Positions 20,225 through 30,317 of a stretch of 64,000 nucleotides of DNA are shown here, in pieces. Position numbers and translations under genes: made by a program. Every line of letters starts with the position of its first letter. The stretch's first letter is position 1. Origin of the DNA: Shinisaurus crocodilurus (taxonomy: Eukaryota; Chordata; Lepidosauria; Squamata; Shinisauridae); contig CM037877.1 of NCBI GenBank assembly GCA_021292165.1, positions 111,995,289 to 112,059,288 of the forward strand, read 5' to 3'. The notes under the pieces are model-generated. The model was not told where the DNA came from, ran no database searches, and was given only the letters and a program-made list of their open reading frames with translations.

Positions 20225-21201
20225 CAGGAATGGGGACTCGGACTCGAGGACTCGACTCGTGAGTCGGACTGAGTCCCCCCTCTGACTCGACTCGGACTCG
20301 AGTCCCAATATTTTTAATGGGACTCGAGACTCGACTCGGGACTCGAGACCAAGGACTCTTCAACATCCCTAGGCTGTGCCAGAAGGAGTGGAGAGGAGCT
20401 TGATTTCCGGCGAAGAGCGCATGGAAGCGAGGTGTGCCGCTGCTCGGCCACTATGGACGGCTACCAGGAGTGCAGCCCCAACAGTGTGTTAAGATTTATT
20501 TTGATTGATGTGTTGCGTACTTGGGAGAGGCAGAAGAAGGACCTGAGATTACTCTGTGTGGCTGCTCTGAGTGTGTTTCTGGCTCCAGCAAGTTCATCAC
20601 CAGTGGAGCGGGTGTTCAGTGAAGGTGGAATTGTGATGAGATCTCACCATTCCAGAATGGGGGCCAAACATTTAGAAAAAATCATGTTCCTCAAATGCAA
20701 CATGGATAAGTTTTAGGAAGTACAGCAAGTTTATTTTTTAAAATCATTTTTCTAAAATGCAACCTTTCAGACATTTTGGGTTTGCCTGCCTCTGCCTGCC
20801 TGTCTGGGGTTCCCAGCCTCCTCTGCCTGCCTGGTCTCTTCTTGACCAGTTCCACAGTTGAATTGTCCAAGACAAAGGCCTCTGCCTGCCTGCTTTGGGG
20901 TTCCCTGCCTCCTCTGCCTGCCTGGTTATTTTGGGTTTGTCTGCCTGGTCTGTTCTTGCCAAAATCAGTTGCAGAGTTTTGAAATAAAAAGGCACAGTTG
21001 TGCCTAGAATTTATTTAAACCACACATCTGAAGTAGCCTTATTTTGTTGGGAAAAAACCCCATTGATTTTAATAGGGACTTGTGGAGTCAGCTTTGGGAG
21101 TGACTCGTGACTCACCATTTTGGACCAAGGACTCGGACTCGGACTCGAGACTCGGGTCCAAAGACTCGTGACTCGAGACCAAGGACTCTTCAACATCCCT
21201 G
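20225..21201 (+). mobile_element. GACTCG hAT family (G), 1-kb copy 1
   Basis: Begins CAGGAATGGGGACTCGGACT and ends CTTCAACATCCCTG. Perfect TSDs GATGGCGG at 20217-20224 and 21202-21209. Both ends carry dense GACTCG/CGAGTC arrays (20230-20350 and 21095-21180). The centre holds a short ORF with a hAT dimerisation domain and a tract of CCTGCCTCTGCCTG-type repeats. Inserted in the CpG-rich part of the older hAT at 19214-21736. The structure is near-identical to 60813-61824. Confidence 0.95.
20432..20716 (+). pseudogene. hATC-domain-only ORF inside the GACTCG element
   Basis: An open frame of about 94 codons (first ATG at 20453), read through LRLLCVAALSVFLAPASSSP, VERVFSEGG, MRSHHSRMGAKHLEKIMFLK and a terminal CN motif. 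The PASSSPVERVFS...G...R...L motif is the hAT C-terminal dimerisation domain. The DDE catalytic core and BED finger are missing, so it cannot be an active transposase. Against the copy at 61020-61304 I count 9 base differences, 6 of them amino-acid changing, which is what neutral drift of a passenger ORF predicts. Confidence 0.85.
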
Positions 21202-21212
21202 GATGGCGGTGG

Positions 21213-21380
21213 GGCGTGAGCCGCCCACCCGCCCGGAGCCCGGCAGGGCGGGCGGCAGCGCCATGGCCAGCATCTCCTCCAGTGGAGGAGACGTGGCTGA
21301 GACGGCGGCGGGGCGCGAGCCACCCGGAGCCTGGCAGGGTGGGCGGCAGTGCCGTGGCCAGCGTCTCCTCCGGTGGAGGA
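21213..21380. repeat. CpG-rich imperfect tandem duplication, about 95 bp apart
   Basis: GGCGTGAGCC..CCGGAGCC.GGCAGGG.GGGCGGCAG...GGCCAGC.TCTCCTCC.GTGGAGGA occurs twice. It lies in the 5' region of the older hAT element, and the ORFs over it are artefacts. Confidence 0.7.
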
Positions 21381-21491
21381 GCCTCTCCTCCTCCGAAAAC
21401 TCTGCGTACCTCTCTGGACTGGCTACTGCTACTGACTTTCTCATATTTGAGCTGCTGCCGCCGCCACAACCACAACCTGGGGCCCGTCCTC

Positions 21492-21790
21492 CTCGAGGCG
21501 CTCACGTGGGCTCATGCTGATGTCATGCCCCCTCCCCATTCTTCTCCCTCTTCCCCGAGTGGGAGCGTCAAGCTGAGGTGTGGCTACTCCTGTAGCGAAG
21601 CAGCAGCAACCTTTGCCAGAGGCAATTCCATTCTCCGCCGCGCAAGAGTGCCTCTAGGCTAGATCGGCCGCCGGGCCGGATGAAAAGACACGGTGGGACG
21701 GATGTGTCCCGCAGGCCGTAGTTTGAGGACCCCTGCCCTAGGTGGTCATTTGCCAGCCTCCTGGGAAGTGGGGCCCTGGACTTCATCCCT
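21492..21790 (+). repeat. Left arm of a 299-bp inverted duplication
   Basis: Reverse complement of 22621-22919 with three differences seen by eye. It spans the end of the hAT element (CCTCGAGGCGCTCACGTGGG ... AGTTTGAGGACCCCTG) and about 54 bp beyond it (CCCTAGGTGGTCATTTGCCA ... GACTTCATCCC), so it is not simply two transposon copies. Confidence 0.92.
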
Positions 21791-22238
21791 GAGGTCCAGC
21801 CCTACTTGTGCACCATTACAGACAGCTACTGTGGCTCCAGTACAACAGCAGGGCCCACTAGGGCCACCTGCCCCCCCCCACACCCTTTAAAAAGCTCTCT
21901 CTTTTTTTTTCCTGGCCTGGCACTGGGTCTAGATACCATTTTAATTTCCTACAGTGCTCTGGAGTGATGATACCTCAGCGGCATTGTGGGAAATTCAAAT
22001 GGCAGCTAGACCCAGCCACCTGCTGCTGCTGCTGCTTGAAATGCTGCAGCTGCCGCTCCAGCGATAGAGGCGGCCCAGCAGAGAGCACTTTGCCCAAGGC
22101 CGCTCAATGAAACAGGCCCCGATGCTAAACACACCCTGCGTATTATGCCCGTAGCCATTTTCTCCCATGTGAACCAAGAAGCGGGTTCAAGGCTGTGTTG
22201 AAACAGTTCCTTCATCTTCCACCAGCATGAGCAGCAAC

Positions 22239-22448
22239 CAGGGGAGGCTGGTAACGCCTATTCCGGTGGGGCTCCTAATCCATTGCAGGCTTTATTTGGA
22301 GCTATAGAAGGGCTATCCGTGGTGATGAACTCCATCCCCAAAATAGTTTCACCACCATGGAGCACCACGGACAGCTCCTATAAAGCTCCAAATTAAAGTT
22401 GCAATGGATTAGGAGCCCCACCGGAATGGGAGTCACCAGCATCCACTG
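22239..22448. mobile_element. hAT-type MITE family C, copy 1
   Basis: Foldback element starting CAGGGGAGGCTGGTAACGCC and ending ACCAGCATCCACTG, with inner inverted arms (GGTGGGGCTCCTAATCCATT and its complement). Perfect TSDs GCAGCAAC at 22231-22238 and 22449-22456. 210 bp. It lies in the spacer of the 299-bp inverted duplication. Other copies are at 35575 and 50344. Confidence 0.93.
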
Positions 22449-22496
22449 GCAGCAACAGAGGCGCTTTCGCTGTTTGCCCCGTGTGTGCCTGAGGAA

Positions 22497-23126
22497 AATA
22501 ATGGGCCGAATCCAACAGGGTGCTTCGGCCCCCGCTGAGTCTCTCCTGCCCCACCAGTTCTGTTGCGCAAGCAGCCCCAACCACTTACACGATGGTAATT
22601 TCGCGCTTCCGAGGCAACCTGGGATGAAGTCCAGGGCCCCACTTCCCAGGAGGCTGGCAAATGACCACCTAGGGCAGGGGTCCTCAAACTACGGCCCGCG
22701 GGACACATCCGGCCCACCGTGTCTTTTCATCCGGCCCGGCGGCCGATCTAGCCTAGAGGCACTCTTGCGCGGCGGAGAATGGAATTGCCTCTGGCAAAGG
22801 TTGCTGCTGCTTCGCTACAGGAGTAGCCGCACCTCAGCTTGACGCTCCCACTCGGGGAAGAGGGAGGAGAATGGGGAGGGGGCATGACATCAGCATGAGC
22901 CCACGTGAGCGCCTCGAAGCGCCAAGCGGAAACGCTCATTCCAAAAACGAGCATTTCCAATCAGTTCGGCGCGACCCCTAGGAGGCGCTAAATCTCCCTT
23001 GTGTAAGAGGCAGCGGAATTGTTTACGCAACGGAATTGTTGGGACCCACCGCTTGCAGAAGGGAATCGGCAGGACGGAAAAGACTCAGCGGGGGCGCAAG
23101 CGCCCTGTTGGATCCTGCCCATTATT
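22497..23126. mobile_element. Foldback MITE interrupted by the second inverted arm
   Basis: Left arm ATAATGGGCCGAATCCAACA...CCCCCGCTGAGTCT and right arm AGACTCAGCGGGGGCGC...TGTTGGATCCTGCCCATTAT are inverted copies. The 299-bp arm (22621-22919) sits inside. TSDs are not resolved (possibly TA). Confidence 0.75.
22621..22919 (-). repeat. Right arm of the 299-bp inverted duplication
   Basis: Reverse complement of 21492-21790: begins GGGATGAAGTCCAGGGCCCC and contains GCAGGGGTCCTCAAACT (the hAT terminus) at about 22674. It ends GTGAGCGCCTCGA. Inserted between the two arms of the foldback MITE at 22497-23126. Confidence 0.92.
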
Positions 23127-23360
23127 TCAGTTATTTATTAAATTTATTAAATGCCTTGTAAAATATTTTTTTCTAGGCATTTTACAATTTCAAACATCAT
23201 CATATCACAATAAAAACCAACAATATGAAACTAATAAATGTGCCAACACAGCATAAAATACAGTATCAGGTATAAGAGGTAAAATCACATTGCAAGGACT
23301 AAATTGGTAAAACACAAAAATGCTAAAAAATAATTTTAAAAAAACACTTTAGAAGGCTTT

Positions 23361-23452
23361 AAGAGTACAATCCTAGCAGGAAAAAAAAAGTCCTACAACC
23401 GCTGGGGGTTGTAGGACTTTTTTCTGTCTAAACACACATACGATTGCACCCT
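23361..23452. mobile_element. Short hairpin MITE (GTCCTACAACC arms)
   Basis: AAAAAAAAAGTCCTACAACC and GGTTGTAGGACTTTTTT pair over a 6-bp loop. Outer TACAATCCTA and TACGATTGCACCC resemble inverted ends. A half-copy (GCAACCTTATGCATGTTTAG, GGCCTACAACTCCCAGC) is at about 25910-25962. Confidence 0.7.
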
Positions 23453-23904
23453 AAAAGATTTTTTAAAAACCTGGGAGAACAGGGAAGTCTTAATTTGCCA
23501 CTGAAAAGAGAGTGAGTTTCTCTGGAAGCTGAAGTGGGGCATAATGGAAACCGCTCCCCAGAAAGGCTCATGAGTGCGTGGTGGGAATTAGTTATAGCCT
23601 GTGTCTTAGCTGAGCTGCGTAATAAGAGAAGAGCTCGGCGAAAGCATCTGTTGCTCTTTAGCGGGGCCCAAGGGAGTTAAAGGGCACTTTGGCACCAGGT
23701 TTGTATGGGGACAGTCAATTGGGCAGAGCTTGAGTCATTCAAAATAGTACGGCCTCTGTTGAAGCTGAGTTACTGACCAGGGGTCTGCAGAAATCCCCTT
23801 GCAGTGAAATCAAACCAAAATTTTGCCTTTTCTGAAGGGAATGAATAAATAAGCACTTAACACATTCAACAGAAATGGTAGAGCAGCCTTGAGCCTTCCC
23901 CGAC

Positions 23905-24025
23905 CTGCTGCCCTCCAGATGTTTCAGACTTCAACTCCCATCAGCCCCAGCCAATAAGGCCAATGGTCAGGAATGCTGGGAGATGTACTCCAACACATCG
24001 GGAGGGCAACAAATTGGGGGAGGTT
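23905..24025. mobile_element. Decayed foldback MITE (CTCCAGATGTTT type)
   Basis: CTGCCCTCCAGATGTTTCAG...CAACTCCCATCA and the inverted ATGCTGGGAGATGTACTCCA...GGGAGGGCAAC pair imperfectly. Relatives are at 31825-31915, 43286-43372 and 45366-45620. Confidence 0.6.
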
Positions 24026-24146
24026 GTGGTAGAGCAAAACACCTACTCCCCACCCACCCCCTTTTATCAGTTTTATATAACTTCCTTATACATTTGTACA
24101 ACAGGGACATAATACTATCTATGGGTGAATCCACATGGCATGCATT

Positions 24147-24815
24147 CAGGGCCGGCGCTACCGCTAGGCCAACTAGGCGGCTGCCTAGGGCGCATGGCTA
24201 AGGGGGCGCAGGAACGCTCTGCTCCTGCGCCTTCATTCCTGGAAGGCCGGCGGCAGCAGCAGGAGGAGGAGGAGGAAGCTCGCTCACTCGGCTGACTCTT
24301 CCTCGCCGCCGCCGCAGAGCCCGGATCTGTCGGCGAGGCGGCCGGGTGGGGCAGCTGCGGAGACGCCATGGGTGACAAAAAGCCGTGTCTTAGACCGGCG
24401 GGGAAGGCCTCGCCCCTCCCCTCCCCCGGATGCACACCCGCAGCTCCGCCGGGCAGAGGCAGCCACGCCAGGAGCAGCAGCAGCAGCAGAAGAGGAGCGT
24501 GGCGGGCAGCCGGCCTCCCGCTCCTCCCTGCCGGCAGCACATCCCCAAGGAGTGAGTGGGCACCCGGGCTAAGCTAGACGCCCCCGGCCGTGCCCACCTC
24601 CCCTCCCGCGAGAGCCCAGCGCTCTCTCCGCAGCTCTGCCACCCCCTCCTAAAAACTTTTCCAAAGGAGAACTTTGGGGGGGGGCGCTGGGTGAGCAGGC
24701 GTTTCCTGGGCCCGGCTGCATTGCTCCAGAGCCCCCCCCTGGAGGGCTCAAGTGGGAGGGGGGCGCTAAATATTTGATGTTGCCTTGGGCGCCAAACTGC
24801 CTTGCACTGGTCCTG
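24147..24815. mobile_element. CpG-rich hAT MITE (family R), 669-bp copy
   Basis: Starts CAGGGCCGGCGCTACCGCTA and ends GCCTTGCACTGGTCCTG region. Perfect TSDs CATGCATT at 24139-24146 and 24816-24823. The interior is CpG-rich with AGCAGCAGC tracts and no transposase. The closest relative is 52674-54967 with the nested element removed. The ORFs over it are compositional. Confidence 0.94.
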
Positions 24816-24934
24816 CATGCATTACATGGATTCAACACACTCATGAAGCACAGTCCACACGCAAGGAAAAGGGTTCCTTCAGCCTGTGTTGATTCTGACC
24901 CCCACCCCACCGGATCTATGCATATGGAGCTCAG

Positions 24935-25096
24935 CCACCATGAAACTCACTGGGTGACTTTGTCTTTGGGCCAGTCACTGACTCTCAGACTACTTCACAG
25001 GGTTGTTGTGAGGATAAAATGGAGAGGAGGAGGATTATGTAAGCCGCCGTGAGTTCCTTGCAGGAAAAAAGGCGGGGTATAAATATAATAAATAAA
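24935..25096 (+). mobile_element. Sauria-type SINE, 5'-truncated
   Basis: Begins in the body (CCATGAAACTCACTGGGTGA) and keeps GGGCCAGTCACTGACTCTCA, GGGTTGTTGTGAGGAT and the tail GGCGGGGTATAAATATAATA plus AATAAA. The tRNA head is lost. Confidence 0.88.
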
Positions 25097-26763
25097 CTGT
25101 AATAAACACAGCCATCCCTTATTCGGCAGAGTTAGGATTCTGGCTCTGTTGCCCAACAGAGCAGCAAGGGCTGCTCGTCATTCAAACGCCGTGGCCTCGA
25201 GTTAGCTCAAGAGTGTAACACCAACTTTATTTACTGCAATTATGATGTGCGTTTCTGTGGGAACAGGAACCTAAAGAAGAGCCCTCTCGGTCTCCCTCTC
25301 TCTCTTTTTCCTTTGTAGAGATTGGTTTGTTCCTGTCTCCATAGAAACGGCTGTTGCATTGGTGAAAGTAAAAAAAGGCTTTTAAATAATGAGGGCTTGA
25401 AAGCTTCCCTCCACCTTAATTTTGCCGTTTTGATCTTTATTGGCTCCAGAAAAACACATACAGCTTGGCCAGTTTGTGTCTTCCAGAGTCCTGCTATCAT
25501 TTCTAAATTAGCCTCAGACACATAATGCTACTGCCACCAGTCTGATTGCATTGCTGATGGTCTCAAGGCCATTTCTGTATTACCGGTAATTTCCCCAACA
25601 ACGGAAAAGTGCAGTGTCCTTTTTCTCGTAGTGCCTTCTCGATAGCCTTGCATTAGCCAAGCCTATATAGCAGGCTGGATTCAAGTTATTCTGCTCATGA
25701 TTTTCAATGTTCCACTGTCATTTTCTGTTACCTGAAGGAACAGGTATAACAGAAATGAAATGAAGTGACTTGAAAGCAACTCTCTAATTTCCTCTGCATG
25801 CTGGTCACTTTGTGTAGCTTCATGTTTACAGGAACACATTCTCCAAAGGGTGGCCGCAATTTGTGTATAACGATTTGTGTACCGCTGCTTCTCTTTTTGA
25901 GATTTACAGTGCAACCTTATGCATGTTTAGACAGAAAAAAGGCCTACAACTCCCAGCTGGTGACAGTCAATAGCTTTTTTTTTTTTTTTTTTTAAGATTG
26001 TGGAAGTTTGGATGTATCCTACAGTATTGTTGTAGCGTAGGTGAACAGATCCACCCAGGCCAGGTGTCAGGAACTGGCATCATCAGGCACATCTCAGGGG
26101 GGGGGGGGATAACTGCTAACTCCCAGCACTCCCGGCTCTGCTCCTCCTCCTCTTCCTCGCTGTTGCTGCCCTGTTCACTTGCCCTCTATAAATGTGTAAG
26201 CCGTGGATCTGGAGCCAACACTGAACCCAGCGTCATCTGCAGTCAGATGAGCTTTGCAATGTTTTGGAAAAAACGCATGAACAAAGATGAGAGCGGAGCT
26301 CCCCAAAAGTGTTTATACCACTGAAAATGATGGCTCTATCAAGCCACCTTCAGTTCTCGTAGAAACAGTTGGCCGTCTTCAGCCACAGGGTAAGAATTCT
26401 AGAACAAAAGGGCTAGAAAGAGCCTGGGGAAACTTCTTCCAAGCAGGGCTGCTGCTATTAATTGGGAGCACTGAAGAAACACAGAAGGCAGTACTAGCAG
26501 AATTCAGTTTTCCTGAGAATCTCAGATTTCATTTAAAACAAAACAAAACAAAAGGGCAGGAAATTCCTAGCATTTATGGCTGCAAAGATAGACTTGGAAA
26601 TCTAGGAATTTTTGGAGGGTGTTGGAGGTGAAAGCCTCTCCCATCCCCCAGGGATCTCCACTGAGATTGCTGATTTCCCACCGCTATTAGCAATCTCAGA
26701 AATGGGATGGCTGAGGGTTGGGAGAGAAGCTGGCAACTGCAGAAGTGTTGGGTTGGGAGAGAT
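25097..26763. other. No gene recognised
   Basis: Holds a poly-T run at 25976-25994, the half-MITE at about 25910-25962 and a poly-G run near 26098. A donor-like CAGGGTAAGA near 26386 has no credible exon attached. Short ORFs have no recognised domains. Confidence 0.4.
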
Positions 26764-26933
26764 TATAGATTTCATAGAGTTGGAAGGAGCCTACAAGGCT
26801 ATCGAGTCCAACCCCCTGCTCAATGCAGGAAACTAGAGGAGGGGTCTCCCATCCAAGTAATTTTTCCTTTTCACCCTGCTTAGCTTTCCATGCTCAGACA
26901 AGCTGAGCCAGCATAAGCCACAGGCCTGTATAT
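26764..26933 (-). mobile_element. 5S rRNA/CR1 chimeric SINE, copy B
   Basis: Minus-strand copy: GGCCTGTGGCTTATGCTGGC, GGAAAGCTAAGCAGGGT, ACTTGGATGGGAGACC, then the CR1 tail TTCCTGCATTGAGCAGGGGG and CTCCTTCCAACTCTATGAAA. The middle (between AGCAGGGT and TTACTTGG) is altered to an A-rich stretch, which damages the intermediate promoter element. Like copies A and C, the 5S start is preceded by ATACAG. Confidence 0.88.
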
Positions 26934-27106
26934 GCTGTCGGTGGTGGCAGGAAAAATTGGTGGGCGAGAAATCGGTGTGGGAGTTTGGTGGTGATGGCAG
27001 GATTGAGGCACGGGGGCACATCTATGGTACTTGGAGAGCTGCATGTGGCCTGCAGGCCACAGGTTGTACATCTTTGGCCTGGACCAATGTATCCTGTATC
27101 AATGTA

Positions 27107-29431
27107 TCCTGGGAGCTGTATCCTGTATCAACTGGACCTACCCATGTAGCCGGTCATGCGCTAGACTTGGTTTTCATTTCCGGAGAGGGAGGAATGATCT
27201 GGAAATTGATCTGGAAATACACCACCCCCTTGTCATGGTCAGATCACTATCTGGTAGGGCTGGATTTCTTGGTGCCACAACCCCTCTGCAGGGGTGAAGG
27301 ACCTATTAGGATGGTCTGCCCCAGGCATCTTATGGATCCGGATGGATTCCTGAACGTGCTTGGGGAACTGGAGCACGCAAACGGTAGCTCAGTCGAGACC
27401 CTGGTGGACGACTGGAATGCTGCAATCACCAGGGCATTAGACAGAGTGGCCCCGAAGCGCCCTCTTCGCCTGAACAGAGCTTGTACGGCACCATGGTTCA
27501 CTCCTTCACTGCGAACTCTGAAACAAGAGGTGAGAAGGCTAGAGCGCCAATGGCGTAATTCCCGCTCCGAAGACGATCGAACACGGGTTAGAGCTGCATC
27601 TTCAGCCTACCGGGTGGCGGCGGAGGCAGCAAAAAAGAATGTCTATGCTGCCTCCATTGCATCTGCAGAGTGCTGCCCCAGGAGGCTGTTCCAAGTGGTC
27701 CGGAGCCTGGTCGGTCCAGTTGCTCCGGATCCGTTGGAACAGTCTAAAGCCTCCTGTGAGGCTTTGGCAAAGCACTTTGCAGATAAAATTGATCGGATTA
27801 GGAGTGGGATTCCGTGCATCGTGGACACAGTGGGTGAACTGGAGGAGGCCAGTGGCAGTCCGGTTTTGTGGAATCAGTTCCAGCTTCTTCCTTCTGGTGA
27901 AGTGGACAAGGTGCTTTCTTCTGTTAAGCTGACCACCTGCTTGCTTGATCCTTGCCCGTTCTGGCTTGTTTTGAGCTTCAGGGAAAAAGTGGGTGGGGAG
28001 ATCAGGGCGGTAGTGAATGCCTCCCTCGAGGAGGGAGTGATGCCATCAGCCCTTAAGGAGGCAGTAATAAGACCGCTTCTAAAGAAGCCCTCCTTAGATC
28101 CCCAAGATTTGAACAACTTTCGCCCAGTCCCCAATTTGCCATTTCTGGGCAAGCTGATTGAGCGAGTGGTGGGGGCTCAGTTGAAGGCACATTTGGATGA
28201 AGCAGATTATTTAGATCCATGCCAGTCGGGCTTCAGGCCTGGACATGGGACAGAAACGGCCTTGGTCGCCTTGCTGGATGATATGAGGAGGGCTTTGGAT
28301 AGGGGCGAATGCTCTTTTCTAGTCCTCCTCGATCTCTCAGCAGCTTTTGATACCGTTGACCATGGTATCCTCCTGGACCGCCTGGAGGGGTTGGGCATGG
28401 GAGGCACTGTATTGCAGTGGTTCCGGTCCTTCCTCTCTGGAAGGTACCAGAGGGTAGTTCTTGGACCCTCGGCCGCTCACTTGTGGGGTGCCGCAGGGTT
28501 CCATCCTCTCCCCGATGTTATTTAATATCTACCTGAAGCCGCAGGGAGCTATCATCAGAAGGTTTGGGGTGCGCTGTCATCAGTATGCGGATGACACGCA
28601 GCTCTACCACTACTTCAAGTCCTCACCAAGGTTGGCTGTTGAAACCCTGTCCGAGTGCCTGGAGGCAGTGGGTGGCTGGATGGGAAGGAACATGCTGGAA
28701 CTGAACCCCGACAAGACTGAGGTACTTCTGGTGGGAGACAAGGGAAGGTTAGGGGATGTTGACCTGGTGCTGAATGGGGTACATTACCCCTGAAGGACCA
28801 GGTCCGCAGCTTGGGAGTCATTCTAGACTCCCAGCTGTCCATGGAGGCTCAGGTGTCAGCTGTGAGCCGGGCGGCGCTGTATCAGCTCCATCTGATACGG
28901 CAGTTGCGCCCCTACCTTCCTAATCATCTGCTCCTATCAGTGGTTCATGCCTTGGTCTCCTCTCACCTAGACTACTGTAATGCGCTCTACGTGGGGTTAC
29001 CCTGGAAGACAGTTCGGAAGTTGCAGCTGGTATAGAATGCAGCAGCTCGCCTGGTTAAAGGCTGCCGCCGCCGTGATCACATCATTCCAGTGCTCAAAGA
29101 GTTGCACTGGCTACCAGTTGTTTGCCGAGCCGAATTCAAGGTGTTGGCGTTGTCCTTTAAAACCCTGTATGGCTCCGGTCCAGTATATCTCAAGGAGCGC
29201 CTCCAGCAACATCAAGTAGGCCGCTCAACAAGATCCGCCACGGATGGCTTTCTCCCTGTCCCATCAGCCAGAGAAACCAGGCTGGTGGGGACTAGGAGGA
29301 GGGCCTTTTCTGTGGCAGCCCCCAATTTATGGAACTCTCTCCCCAGTGACCTCCACCATGCCCCTTCCTTGATTAGCTTCCGCCGGGCATTAAAAACGTG
29401 GCTTTTCAGGCGGGAATATGGGGTGGGTTAG
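27107..29431 (+). pseudogene. L2-like ORF2, truncated and broken
   Basis: Contains the endonuclease end (WSDHYLVGLDF), RT (LDLSAAFDTVDHGILLDRLE, GVPQGSILSPMLFNIYLKP, YADDTQLY) and the C-terminal region. Compared with the 39-kb copy it has a 13-bp deletion near 28465 (after GGTAGTTCTTGG), a 1-bp deletion near 28789 (GTACATTACCCC), and a CAG to TAG nonsense change at about 29033. The endonuclease N-terminus is missing by 5' truncation. Not functional. Confidence 0.9.
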
Positions 29432-29598
29432 GATTTTTAAGTTTTGTACTGTTTTTAATTGTGTTTTATACTGTGTGTGTGTGTGTGCGTGTGTTCCCCC
29501 CCCCCCTGTATTTTATTGCATTGTACATCGCTCAGAATGGCCGGATGTCTGTCCAGATGGGCGATTCATAAATATAATAAATAAATAAAATAAATAAA
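27107..29598 (+). mobile_element. L2-like LINE, 5'-truncated copy
   Basis: Homology to the full-length element at 38236-42009 starts at CTGGGAGCTGTATCCTGTAT and runs to the 3' tail ATAAATATAATAAATAAATA. About 94% identical over one 138-base stretch compared by eye. The tail region includes a TG repeat and a C-run before the conserved GATGGGCGATTCATAAATAT end. Confidence 0.92.
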
Positions 29599-29759
29599 TG
29601 TGCTGATCAGACTTGTTGCAGTGCTGTTCTTGGCTCAAAAACTGAACCAAAAGCATATTAAAATGCTTTTAGGATAAAATACTTTTAGAAACATGTACAT
29701 TTTGATAAAATGTATCTATAAATGTGCATTTTGTGGGAAAATACATTCAAAAATATGGC

Positions 29760-30076
29760 TGTGGAATCCCCTCCCCAGAAAGGCTCACCTGGGGTTTACA
29801 TTATGGGGGTTTGGGGTGCCAGGTGAACACTTTTTTAATTCTCTCAGGCATTTTAAGAACTGTTTTTACTGCTTTTAGAACTTATCACTCTTTTATTTTG
29901 CTGCTGGTTTTACTTTGGTATTATGTGCTGGCATGTTTTTGGTACTGGTTCTACCTTGGTTTTATTATGTCCTTTTTTTAATTCATTGTTTGTATTTTAT
30001 GTTTAATTGCATTGTATACTCTCTCCAGCGGATTTTGGTTATTGGGTGGTTTCAATAAGTACAATAAATAAATAAA
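29760..30076 (+). repeat. Decayed LINE 3' end (L2/CR1 group)
   Basis: One frame reads WNPLPRKAHLGFTLWGFGVP followed by T-rich 3' UTR-like sequence and a tail GGTTATTGGGTGGTTTCAAT then AATAAATAAATAAAA. This is the usual layout of an ORF2 C-terminus plus 3' UTR from an L2-group LINE; the family is not certain. Confidence 0.55.
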
Positions 30077-30317
30077 ATTTTCACATGGATTTTTTAAAAA
30101 TGCATATGCTAATGTAGAAATGGGATAGATGGAATGGACCTATGAACAAACACATACAAAATTGACAGGGACCAGAAAACAAACTGATCCACTCTTCCCT
30201 GGGAGTAGCAGTATACTCATGGCCGTCTCCATTCTCCATGTCACCAAAAGCCACTGTGGGGCCATGTGGAAACCTTCTGAAGATAGTAGCATGCATTGGA
30301 GTAGTGGTAAATTAAGA

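Larger units (their letters stand above)
19214..21736 (-). mobile_element. hAT (Charlie-like) transposon, relic, with nested insertion
   Basis: Left end CAGGGGTCCTCAAACTTTTT (19214) and right end AGTTTGAGGACCCCTG (ending about 21736) form hAT-type inverted ends. A hATC transposase relic is on the minus strand near the left end, so the element's 3' end is at left and its CpG-rich 5' region is at right (21202-21736). The GACTCG element 20225-21201 is inserted inside. The expected TSDs do not match (GATAAGGA against CCCTAGGT), so the two ends may belong to different original copies or have been rearranged, in keeping with the inverted duplication at the right end. Confidence 0.75.

Noticed and set aside
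19214..21736. Calling the outer hAT an intact insertion with TSDs
   Set aside because: The 8-bp flanks do not match, and the right end takes part in the inverted duplication, so a single simple insertion is not supported.
23380..23420. Perfect stem followed by T-run, resembling a rho-independent terminator
   Set aside because: The context is vertebrate DNA; the hairpin is the centre of a small MITE with a related half-copy at about 25910.
26287..26400. Open frame ending at a donor-like CAGGGTAAGA
   Set aside because: No convincing acceptor or protein match that I recognise; the signal is too common to support an exon.
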